Positions 1 through 5,436 of a stretch of 6,545 bases of DNA are shown here, one piece after another; positions within the stretch are counted from its first letter, which is position 1; every line of letters starts with the position of its first letter. The position numbers were made by a program, and so were the translations under genes. This stretch comes from Planctomycetaceae bacterium (GTDB lineage Bacteria; Planctomycetota; Planctomycetia; Pirellulales; Thermoguttaceae). The stretch spans positions 1-6,545 of the forward strand of contig JAISQH010000472.1 in assembly GCA_031274385.1 (NCBI GenBank), in the 5' to 3' direction. The notes beneath the pieces are model-generated. The model was not told where the DNA came from, ran no database searches, and saw only the letters and a program-made list of their open reading frames with translations.

Positions 1-905
1 CAAAAGTCGGCGATCCGATGACGTTGACTCTTTGTTTAACCGGTCAAGGTTCCACTGCTCATGTCAAACCGCCCGATTTGTCGCTGAACCCTGAAATCGC
101 AACGAATTTCAAAATATATCCGCCGACCGAAGAAGTGAACGAAAAATCCTGTACGTTTATTTATACGATTCGTCCGACGCGGGACGGTTCACTTGTTTTT
201 CCGTCGCTTCCTGCTGCTTTTTTCGATGTTGAAAAGGAAGAATTTGTAACGCTCCGAAGTGATCCGATTACGGTGGAGATTACGGAAGCGAAGACGTTAC
301 ATTCCGCGCCGGTGTTCAATGACCGACCGCGAACTTTTTCAGAAACGCTGGAACGTTCGGAAAAGGGGTTATTTGCCAATATGACTAATCCGGCGGGAGC
401 GGTTAATCAATCTGTTGATTTTGTTCGTTGGGTGGTGATGATGATTTCGCTGGTTTCGGTTTATGGAATTTTGGCACTTGGAGTTTTGGTTTGGCAAATT
501 CGTCATTCCAATCCGAAACTTCAACGCCGACGCGGTGCCATGAAACGGGCGAAACAACGTCTTGCCGGAGTTCTGGCGACATGGCGAGGTTCGGGACAAT
601 GTTCAAATAATGAGCAAACGGAGTCATTTGGCAATAGTCTTCAGGGTGTTTTTTTCGGTTATGTTGCGGATTTAACTGACGGAGTTGAACACGGCATGAC
701 CACCAAAGACGCTTGCCGAAAACTGTTGGACATTGGGTGTTCGGAACAAACAGTGAGTGAAGTGCGGGGACTTCTCGAAACGCTTGACGCAGCAAGATAC
801 GGTGGTTTCGACCTCAAAACACTAGACGAATTGGCTGAAGAAACAAACTTCCTCCTTAAACGCCTCCCCAAAAAAATGACAACTATTTTAACTAATAGTG
901 AATAG
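1..905 (+). CDS. batD: BatD-like (oxygen-tolerance family) membrane protein, 3' part only
   Basis: The reading frame is open from the window edge (codons from position 3, beginning KVGDP) to a TAG at 903-905, so the ATG at 18 is internal and the true start lies upstream. VGDPMTLTLCLTGQG and, later, YTIRPTRDGSLVFPSLP followed by a YFD/FFD-like strand match the repeated beta-sandwich modules of BatD proteins. These sit outside the cytoplasmic membrane and are encoded with BatA, BatB and BatC, which carry VWA and TPR domains. One hydrophobic span (VVMMISLVSVYGILALGVLVW, roughly bases 430-500) is followed by a basic stop-transfer segment (KLQRRRGAMKRAKQR). A cytoplasmic tail of about 125 residues follows, with a helix ending LLETLDAARYGG that resembles the BatD C-terminal region. 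Family biochemistry is poorly known, and a role in envelope stress or metalloenzyme assembly has been proposed. The N-terminal signal peptide and first modules are outside the window. A related Ig-like membrane protein is the main alternative. Confidence 0.78.
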   Translation, partial: KVGDPMTLTLCLTGQGSTAHVKPPDLSLNPEIATNFKIYPPTEEVNEKSCTFIYTIRPTRDGSLVFPSLPAAFFDVEKEEFVTLRSDPITVEITEAKTLHSAPVFNDRPRTFSETLERSEKGLFANMTNPAGAVNQSVDFVRWVVMMISLVSVYGILALGVLVWQIRHSNPKLQRRRGAMKRAKQRLAGVLATWRGSGQCSNNEQTESFGNSLQGVFFGYVADLTDGVEHGMTTKDACRKLLDIGCSEQTVSEVRGLLETLDAARYGGFDLKTLDELAEETNFLLKRLPKKMTTILTNSE

Positions 906-955
906 CGAATAGTTGATTTGGAAGAAACAGATTGTAAATAAAAAACGCTTCTTAT

Positions 956-986
956 TTCTTTCTGACCCCGAAGGGGTCAGAAAGAA
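956..986. repeat. Perfect 14-bp inverted repeat (hairpin) downstream of batD; possible transcription stop
   Basis: Arm TTCTTTCTGACCCC (956-969), a GAA loop (970-972) and arm GGGGTCAGAAAGAA (973-986) pair without a mismatch. The hairpin starts 50 bp after the batD stop and lies ahead of a new candidate promoter, which suits a transcript end or a 3'-end stabiliser. On the plus strand the stem is followed by TTAAGGCATTTTCC, so there is no proper U-tract. On the minus strand a run of six T lies about 11 bases beyond the stem. It is therefore not a textbook intrinsic terminator and could be a dispersed palindromic element. Confidence 0.6.
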
Positions 987-1007
987 TTAAGGCATTTTCC
1001 TTTCTCA

Positions 1008-1026
1008 AAAAATTTTGAAAATTTTT
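1008..1026. repeat. AT-rich palindrome
   Basis: The 9-base arms AAAAATTTT and AAAATTTTT flank a single G at 1017. As RNA this would form only a weak A-U hairpin. As DNA the A-tract/T-tract arrangement may be bent. It lies 21 bp after the GC-rich hairpin and could assist termination, but nothing shows this directly. Confidence 0.4.
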
Positions 1027-1174
1027 ATCCTTTGTCCTTTGTGCGGAGCCGGTAATCGGTCTTGTCAAAATCAAACGATTTGATATGCTTAGTGCCAGTA
1101 AATAAATAAATCATTCGTTTTATCATTTACCGCCGGTGGTAAAGGGATCAAACCCGAAGGCACGTTCCGGCTAA

Positions 1175-1200
1175 ATTGATACGCCTTATTGATACGCCTT
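1175..1200. repeat. Tandem direct repeat, 2 x 13 bp
   Basis: The 13-mer ATTGATACGCCTT occurs twice without a spacer (1175-1187 and 1188-1200), with no mismatch. It lies about 130-155 bp upstream of the GNAT start and some 33 bp upstream of the candidate -35 element. It could be a recent slippage duplication or a pair of binding sites in phase at a spacing slightly over one helical turn. Confidence 0.7.
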
Positions 1201-1232
1201 TAGCGTAGGTTGGTAAGTGTAACAAATTGATT

Positions 1233-1261
1233 TTGAAATGTCAAAGTGAATGACTTATTAT
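1233..1261 (+). promoter_or_regulatory. Candidate sigma70-type promoter for the GNAT gene
   Basis: TTGAAA (1233-1238, five of six matches to TTGACA) and TATTAT (1256-1261, five of six to TATAAT) are separated by exactly 17 bp. Initiation near 1268 would leave a leader of about 64 bases before the ATG at 1332. A second AT-rich box (TATATAA, 1274-1280) follows. In AT-rich DNA such matches arise by chance, so this is a candidate only. Confidence 0.35.
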
Positions 1262-1331
1262 TTTACAGTTCCTTATATAAATTACGTTCCCAATCGGAAG
1301 TTGTCCGTTGGTCGTATCGTTTTTCAATTTT

Positions 1332-2312
1332 ATGTTGACAATTCGTCCATATCGCAATGAAGACCCGCCGCGTCTGTTATCGCTCTGGAAAAAGAGCCAA
1401 CAGCAGGGAACCCGTACCCGGTTAATGCCGCTCTCCATGAATACCCTTCAAATGCAAACTCTTGGTATTCCATTTCTGGATCGTCATTCCCTGCTTCTCG
1501 CGTTCGAAAATCAGGAACCCGTCGGATATATTCATACAACTCTCGGTCCCACTCCCGATGGCTTCAGCCTCAACCGCCGTTCCGGGCATATCTGTTTTCT
1601 TTGCGTTGATCCGGCTTACCACGACCTTTGGGGAGCCGCCCGCGAATTACTCCACGCAGGAGAACTCTATCTCGCAAAACAAGGCGTCGAAGAAATTTAC
1701 GGCGGTTCGCCACGCCCCTCCGCCCCGTTTTACATCGGATTTTATGGCGGAAGCGAACCAATCGCCTTTTTCGATTCCGATCAATATTTGATTCAGGTTT
1801 TTCTGGAAGCAGGTTATCAAATTTTTAAGAATACCGCCCGCTTTCATCTCAATCTCACCGACTACATTCCCCCCATGACTTCGGCAATGGTTCAATGGCA
1901 TTCCCGACTCGATGTTGAATTTGACGAAATGCCTAAACCCAAAACTTGGTGGGACGCTTGCGCTTACGCTAATTTTGAATGGATTGAAGCCACCGCGTTT
2001 TTAAGTAGTATTCATCGACCGGTTGCCCGGATTCGGGTGCGGGTTGCCAACCCGGATATGGATGAAGCTCAGGTTTTGTACGGAGGAACATGGGACGCTG
2101 GTTTAATGGATGCCCGGGTTCATCCCGATTTTTATCGGCAAGGTGTTGCCGCTTACACTCTCGCCGAAATGCTCCGGTATCTGGTCGGTAAAAATCAAAT
2201 CAGGCAAATTGAAGCCCATATCGACGAAGATTCCGTCTCAATGTATGCCCTTTTAAGATCACTTTTATGGAACCAAATCGATACCGGTAAAATATTCCGA
2301 AAAGAAATATAA
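1332..2312 (+). CDS. Two-domain GNAT-family N-acetyltransferase-like protein
   Basis: This 326-residue protein appears to consist of two GNAT folds in tandem. The first (about 1-175) opens with LTIRPYRNEDPPRL, typical of a GNAT first strand and helix, and has a motif-A-like segment CFLCVDPAYHDLWGAARELL (89-107). It also has SAPFYIGFYGGSE (130-142), a loop I associate with planctomycete members. The second (about 205-326) has ARVHPDFYRQGVAAYTLAEML (261-281) and a closing DEDSVSMYALLRSLLW (298-313), the usual acetyl-CoA-fold ending. The family transfers acetyl from acetyl-CoA to an amine, but the substrate cannot be told. Both motif-A loops are degenerate: the residue three before the glycine is Asp or Tyr rather than Gln/Arg, so one domain may be non-catalytic. 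The frame extends upstream to a TTG at 1308, but the ATG at 1332 starts right at the conserved strand. No Shine-Dalgarno sequence is visible before either start. Confidence 0.82.
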   Translation: MLTIRPYRNEDPPRLLSLWKKSQQQGTRTRLMPLSMNTLQMQTLGIPFLDRHSLLLAFENQEPVGYIHTTLGPTPDGFSLNRRSGHICFLCVDPAYHDLWGAARELLHAGELYLAKQGVEEIYGGSPRPSAPFYIGFYGGSEPIAFFDSDQYLIQVFLEAGYQIFKNTARFHLNLTDYIPPMTSAMVQWHSRLDVEFDEMPKPKTWWDACAYANFEWIEATAFLSSIHRPVARIRVRVANPDMDEAQVLYGGTWDAGLMDARVHPDFYRQGVAAYTLAEMLRYLVGKNQIRQIEAHIDEDSVSMYALLRSLLWNQIDTGKIFRKEI

Positions 2313-2392
2313 TTCCACTTCACATCTTCGTCAATAAAATGGAATCAATAACGTCATTTTAACAGGAAATACCGGTTTTCAGCCGCAGCATC

Positions 2393-2421
2393 TTTTCATT
2401 ATCGAGGAAATCGTATATACT
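2393..2421 (+). promoter_or_regulatory. Candidate promoter for the disordered-protein/phosphoesterase pair
   Basis: TTTTCA (2393-2398, four of six to TTGACA) and TATACT (2416-2421, five of six to TATAAT) are spaced 17 bp apart. Initiation near 2428 would give a leader of about 47 bases that contains the ribosome-binding site of the 2475 gene. The 162-bp gap holding it has no clear terminator for the GNAT gene, so read-through from upstream is possible. Confidence 0.33.
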
Positions 2422-2463
2422 TTCATATCTAAACTTTTGTAATATTTTATCCTTTATCATTTT

Positions 2464-2470
2464 AAGAGGT
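2464..2470 (+). promoter_or_regulatory. Ribosome-binding site of the 2475 gene
   Basis: AAGAGGT (2464-2470) lies four bases before the ATG at 2475. It is a good Shine-Dalgarno match at a slightly short spacing and supports this start. Confidence 0.6.
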
Positions 2471-2474
2471 TTCC

Positions 2475-4187
2475 ATGAAAAAAAATATTGATTCCGGTGA
2501 TCGTTGGTCAGAACTTGCCTCCCAACTCGGTGTAGGCAATCCCAACGTTTCGGTTTCGGAAGAAATGCCGGTTTCGGAAAAATCGGAAGAAATAGCCGAA
2601 GAATTAACCAAAGAAATAACCAAAGAATTGACCAAAGAACTAACCGAGAAATTGACCGAAAAATTAGCCGTTGAAGAACAACCGGAACCGCTTCCCGTTT
2701 CGTCTGTTACGGCGCAGGAAACCTCGTTTGGTGTTGAACTTTCTTTACCTAATACTTTACCTAATACTTCACCTAATGCTTTACCCAGTCCTTCACCTAA
2801 TCCTTTACCTAATCCTTTACCTAATCCTTTCGGCAAAGGACTTCTGGATGATCCTTCGGCAGAAGTTCCGGCTCCCCAGAAACCACGCGAAGGAAAAAAG
2901 AAATTCTTTGACCGGTTTCCGAAAATCAATCTGTTCGGATCGTCAGCAAAAGAATCGTTGGAAGCAGTCGTTGAAGGAGTGAAGGCTCCCTCTTTGAGCG
3001 GAAAAACGTTCACTTCGAGTAAATTGGAAAAAGTTCCTGTTTTCTCTGACCGTGCGGCACAGCACGAAAAAGAAACAACTCCAACTCCTTTCACTTCTGA
3101 AATTGCCGTTTCGGAAATCGAAGAATCGCTTGAAAAAACGGTCAGCACGGAAGAACAAACCCAAGCCATTGTTGACATTTTGGATCCTTGGTCGAAAATT
3201 GCGTCCCAAGTTGGTGCCTTGACAACATCGCCGACGACGCTTGCCCGTAACGATTCCGTTTCGGATGAAACGAACAAAAACGGATCGGTCAGCCGTAGCC
3301 GAGCCGGCAGAGGAACAAAATATCACGACAAAGGACGACCGCCAAGAAATTTGCCGTCCATGTTCGATGAGCCGACTCCCGAATCCGAAGAGTCTGCCGT
3401 GTTGAAAAATCTGATGGAAACCGAACAATATGACACGGATGCGGAAAGACGTCTTCGATCAATGTTCAATGAAGAAACAGAAATAGAAACCGTAACAGAA
3501 TTTGCTGCGTTTGAAGTGGAGGCGAAAAATTCAAAATATCAGAAAAAACAACGCGGTGAATTTTATGACAGTTCTGAGGATCGAGACCGTGAATTTTCTA
3601 ACGAATTTCCTAAAAAATTACCTGAAGAATCATCTAAAAATTTTTCCAAAGGATTTTCCAAAGGATTTTCCAAAGGATTATCTAAAGAAAGCCGTTCGGA
3701 CTTTGAAGAGCCGTCGTCTCCGGCAAACAACCGCCGTTTAGATAGAAAAGAAAATGAGGAAGGACGCCGTGAATTGACGCGGGAACGCGGACGACGCGGA
3801 ACCCGGTTTGAACAACGTGATCAGAAACCGGAACGGCATTTTCAAAAAACGGAAGAAGACGAGGATCGTTCGGTTTTTCGTTCTGGAAATGTCGAAACGA
3901 CTTGGGATATTGAGGAAGAATCAAAACCGGTCGAACGTTCGCCGCACGGCAGACATCGTCGGGGAAGAAATTCGGAAAAAACCGTTTCAAATAGGGAATA
4001 CCGCTCCTCAACCGAAGAAGTAACCGATGTTTTCGATGCAAAATTGTTGTCGGAGGAGGAGAATGATTTGGTACAAATTCATAAAAATATTCCAAGTTGG
4101 GACGATGCAATCAACCTGTTGATCGAAAGCAACATCGCACGTCACTTTCAATCTCCATCGCCGCGCAACAACGGAGGACGAAGATAA
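2475..4187 (+). CDS. Repeat-rich, intrinsically disordered protein of unknown function
   Basis: I do not recognise a characterised family. The 570-residue product has no signal peptide, no membrane span and no evident folded domain. A helix-prone charged tract made of ELTK/EITK/KLTE units spans 42-64. A proline-rich tract of LPNT/SPNP/LPNP units spans 91-118. A basic-aromatic patch KKKFFDRFPKINLFG lies at 141-155. A tract of EFPK/NFSK/GFSK units spans 373-404. Residues 415-515 are mixed-charge and Arg-rich (RRELTRERGRRGTR, HGRHRRGR). DRWSELASQLG (9-19) recurs as DPWSKIASQVG (237-247), and LPSMFDE (293-299) as LRSMFNE (327-333). The end is the only helix-like ordered stretch, IPSWDDAINLLIESNIARH (539-557), followed by a basic Arg/Gly tail. 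Cytoplasmic location and nucleic-acid or scaffold binding are inferences from composition. A good ribosome-binding site, one long frame and a close downstream gene support it as real. Confidence 0.83.
   Translation: MKKNIDSGDRWSELASQLGVGNPNVSVSEEMPVSEKSEEIAEELTKEITKELTKELTEKLTEKLAVEEQPEPLPVSSVTAQETSFGVELSLPNTLPNTSPNALPSPSPNPLPNPLPNPFGKGLLDDPSAEVPAPQKPREGKKKFFDRFPKINLFGSSAKESLEAVVEGVKAPSLSGKTFTSSKLEKVPVFSDRAAQHEKETTPTPFTSEIAVSEIEESLEKTVSTEEQTQAIVDILDPWSKIASQVGALTTSPTTLARNDSVSDETNKNGSVSRSRAGRGTKYHDKGRPPRNLPSMFDEPTPESEESAVLKNLMETEQYDTDAERRLRSMFNEETEIETVTEFAAFEVEAKNSKYQKKQRGEFYDSSEDRDREFSNEFPKKLPEESSKNFSKGFSKGFSKGLSKESRSDFEEPSSPANNRRLDRKENEEGRRELTRERGRRGTRFEQRDQKPERHFQKTEEDEDRSVFRSGNVETTWDIEEESKPVERSPHGRHRRGRNSEKTVSNREYRSSTEEVTDVFDAKLLSEEENDLVQIHKNIPSWDDAINLLIESNIARHFQSPSPRNNGGRR
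2598..2666 (+). repeat. Coding minisatellite 1: period 12 bp (ELTK-type tetrapeptides)
   Basis: Residues 42-64 of the disordered protein repeat every four residues (E-L/I-T-K/E, then K-L-T-E). The DNA repeats every 12 bases as variants of GAATTAACCAAA. Wobble positions have diverged (TTA, ATA, TTG, CTA), so the peptide pattern is better kept than the DNA. Spacing of four puts the Leu/Ile residues on one face of a predicted helix. Confidence 0.75.
2745..2828 (+). repeat. Coding minisatellite 2: period 12 bp (LPNx tetrapeptides)
   Basis: Seven tetrapeptides at residues 91-118 follow L/S-P-N/S-T/A/P. The DNA unit is TTACCTAATACT or TTACCTAATCCT. Three near-identical copies at the 3' side suggest recent slippage expansion, while the earlier ones have drifted. 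The peptide would be an extended proline-rich linker. Confidence 0.78.
3591..3686 (+). repeat. Coding minisatellite 3: period 12 bp (GFSK-type tetrapeptides)
   Basis: Eight tetrapeptide units at residues 373-404 begin as EFSN, EFPK, KLPE and ESSK and become regular as NFSK, GFSK, GFSK, GLSK. The DNA unit is GGATTTTCCAAA, nearly identical in the central copies (about 3639-3686). This gives an aromatic, serine- and lysine-rich tract, different in character from the other two tracts but with the same period. Confidence 0.77.
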
Positions 4188-4220
4188 ACGAACAAAAAAA
4201 TTGTCGCAACAAAATAAAAA

Positions 4221-4226
4221 AAGGAA
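4221..4226 (+). promoter_or_regulatory. Ribosome-binding site that sets the phosphoesterase start
   Basis: AAGGAA (4221-4226) lies eight bases before the ATG at 4235. It picks this start over the upstream in-frame TTG at 4097, which would overlap the preceding gene, and over the internal ATG at 4256, which has no such site. Confidence 0.65.
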
Positions 4227-4234
4227 CTGAAATT

Positions 4235-5176
4235 ATGCCGATTACATTACCTCCGATGAATCGCCGCCGTTTTATGACAGGAACATTGGGCGGTATTGTT
4301 ACGGGATTATTCCATCCGGTTTGGGGAGCCGAATCCGAGATATTGTCACAAGATATTTGGGCATTCCTTTCCGATACTCATATTCCGGGCGACCGGAACA
4401 AAACAGGCGGAACCCCTGCGATTAAACCTGTCGAACATCTGGTTAAGATTCGAACCGATGTTCTTTCCGGCGAAATCGGAAAGCCGGGCGGTCTCATTGT
4501 GAGCGGTGACTGCGTGTACCTACAAGGCTTGCCGGATGATTATAAAACGCTTCTCGAAGAGTTTGCGCCGTTTCGTAATGCGGGAATTTCTGTTCATTTT
4601 GTTATGGGAAATCACGATAATCGGCAAGCGTTTCTCAATGCGGCGGCTCAATCAACCGGTGAAAGTAAAAGTAACAGTTCCCGAACAAAAATTCCGAATC
4701 GGCTCTATTCCATTATTGAAACACCGAAAGCCAATTTTTTCCTTCTTGATTCGTTGGAAAAAACGAATCACACGCCCGGTCTTTTCGGTGAAGAGCAACT
4801 TCAATGGTTGGCGGACGAGTTGGATTCGCGCAAGGACAAACCGGCAATTCTTGTTGCGCATCATAATCCCGATTACTCCGCTAATATTGTCAAGGCACCC
4901 GGTGCACTTCAGGACACGGCGGCGTTTTTTGACCGGATTCGGGAACGCAAACAAGTCAAGGCGTACTTTTACGGACACACCCATACTTGGAAAACGCTTC
5001 GGATGAACGGTATCCACATGGTCAATATTCCGGCAACAGCATGGCGTTTCGATCAGACGCAACCGTTTGCGTGGGTTTTCTTGAAATTAAAAGACAATGG
5101 CATGTCATTGACGCTCCGATCCATTGATTCGGAACATCCGAAACACAACGAAGTTCTCGACCTTGCTTGGCGATGA
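4235..5176 (+). CDS. Tat-exported calcineurin-like metallophosphoesterase
   Basis: This 313-residue protein has an N-terminal twin-arginine signal: NRRRFMTG at 9-16, then a hydrophobic stretch, with probable cleavage after WGA near 32. That points to export of a folded enzyme, with its metals loaded, across the cytoplasmic membrane. The mature part carries the whole dinuclear metal site of the family: D47-T-H49 (LSDTH), G91-D92, G126-N-H-D129, H209-H210 (VAHHNP) and G247-H-T-H250. No ligand appears to be missing. This arrangement is that of the Icc/CpdA-like class III phosphodiesterases, which hydrolyse phosphomonoesters or phosphodiesters, but an exported member is unlikely to act on internal cAMP and its substrate is open. 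It starts 47 bp after the disordered-protein gene, with no terminator or promoter evident between, so co-transcription is likely. Its length is normal for a single-domain member. Confidence 0.9.
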   Translation: MPITLPPMNRRRFMTGTLGGIVTGLFHPVWGAESEILSQDIWAFLSDTHIPGDRNKTGGTPAIKPVEHLVKIRTDVLSGEIGKPGGLIVSGDCVYLQGLPDDYKTLLEEFAPFRNAGISVHFVMGNHDNRQAFLNAAAQSTGESKSNSSRTKIPNRLYSIIETPKANFFLLDSLEKTNHTPGLFGEEQLQWLADELDSRKDKPAILVAHHNPDYSANIVKAPGALQDTAAFFDRIRERKQVKAYFYGHTHTWKTLRMNGIHMVNIPATAWRFDQTQPFAWVFLKLKDNGMSLTLRSIDSEHPKHNEVLDLAWR

Positions 5177-5220
5177 AAATCAAAATCAGTTGCCTTTATA
5201 GTAGACTGAATAATAGTTTG

Positions 5221-5300
5221 GAGGGAATAAATAAAAAAGAAAGAACAAAAAAGATTGGCAAAAACAAAAAGCGAGAGAAAATAAATAAGAAAACACAAAC
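5221..5300 (+). other. Purine-rich intergenic tract
   Basis: By hand count, 67 of 80 bases are A or G on the plus strand, mostly A runs broken by G. It lies in the 260-bp gap between the phosphoesterase stop and gcvT. I find no hairpin or start codon that would make a gene here. The rest of the gap is T-rich, and its TATACT at 5353-5358 lacks a matching -35 box. The tract could be part of an unstructured gcvT leader, an upstream activating A-tract region, or simple drift. Confidence 0.45.
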
Positions 5301-5436
5301 GGACGGATTATTTGTTTTGAGTTCAGGCGGTGTTTTCTTCATATTTTTTGCTTATACTTGTGTTATTCTGTCGATTATTGAATTGGATACGTTTTTTCCC
5401 AAGAGCAACGTTGTTATTTCCTATAAGGTACGTTGT

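Larger units (their letters stand above)
906..1331. other. Intergenic region with short repeats, no gene seen
   Basis: This 426-bp gap holds no open frame with a convincing start, and I see no tRNA or recognised riboswitch. It does hold a perfect hairpin (956-986), an AT-rich palindrome with arms 1008-1016 and 1018-1026, and a tandem heptamer TCCTTTG (1028-1041). It also has a 6-bp inverted repeat ATCAAA-CGA-TTTGAT (1070-1084), a near-palindrome TTTACCGCCGGTGGTAAA (1126-1143), a 13-bp tandem duplication (1175-1200) and a candidate promoter (1233-1261). The first 20 bases after the batD stop also repeat GAATAG. The density of small repeats could mark a decayed element or regulatory DNA, and the sequence alone does not decide. 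Confidence 0.6.

Noticed and set aside
1308..1331. TTG start for the GNAT gene eight codons upstream
   Set aside because: The conserved GNAT N-terminus begins at the ATG at 1332, and no ribosome-binding site favours the TTG.
2312..2345. ATTCCA ... TGGAAT inverted repeat after the GNAT stop, considered as a terminator
   Set aside because: Six base pairs with a loop of over 20 bases and no U-tract is too weak.
2462..3277. Long minus-strand frame (271 codons) with Leu-Gly-Lys repeats opposite the disordered-protein gene
   Set aside because: It exists because the 12-bp repeats and biased codons of the plus-strand gene lack stops in that frame. The repeat peptide is a reverse-complement shadow, and no ribosome-binding site or domain supports it.
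4097..4234. Upstream extension of the phosphoesterase to a TTG at 4097
   Set aside because: It would overlap the preceding gene by 91 bp and bury the Tat signal. The AAGGAA site places the start at 4235.
5220..5225. GGAGGG resembling a strong ribosome-binding site
   Set aside because: No start codon lies at a workable distance downstream, and the following sequence is full of stops. It may be a chance match or a relic.
5290..5436. In-frame open extension ahead of gcvT
   Set aside because: The stretch has no ATG and is rich in Phe/Ile/Cys codons unlike the gene, whereas the family N-terminus matches from the ATG at 5437.
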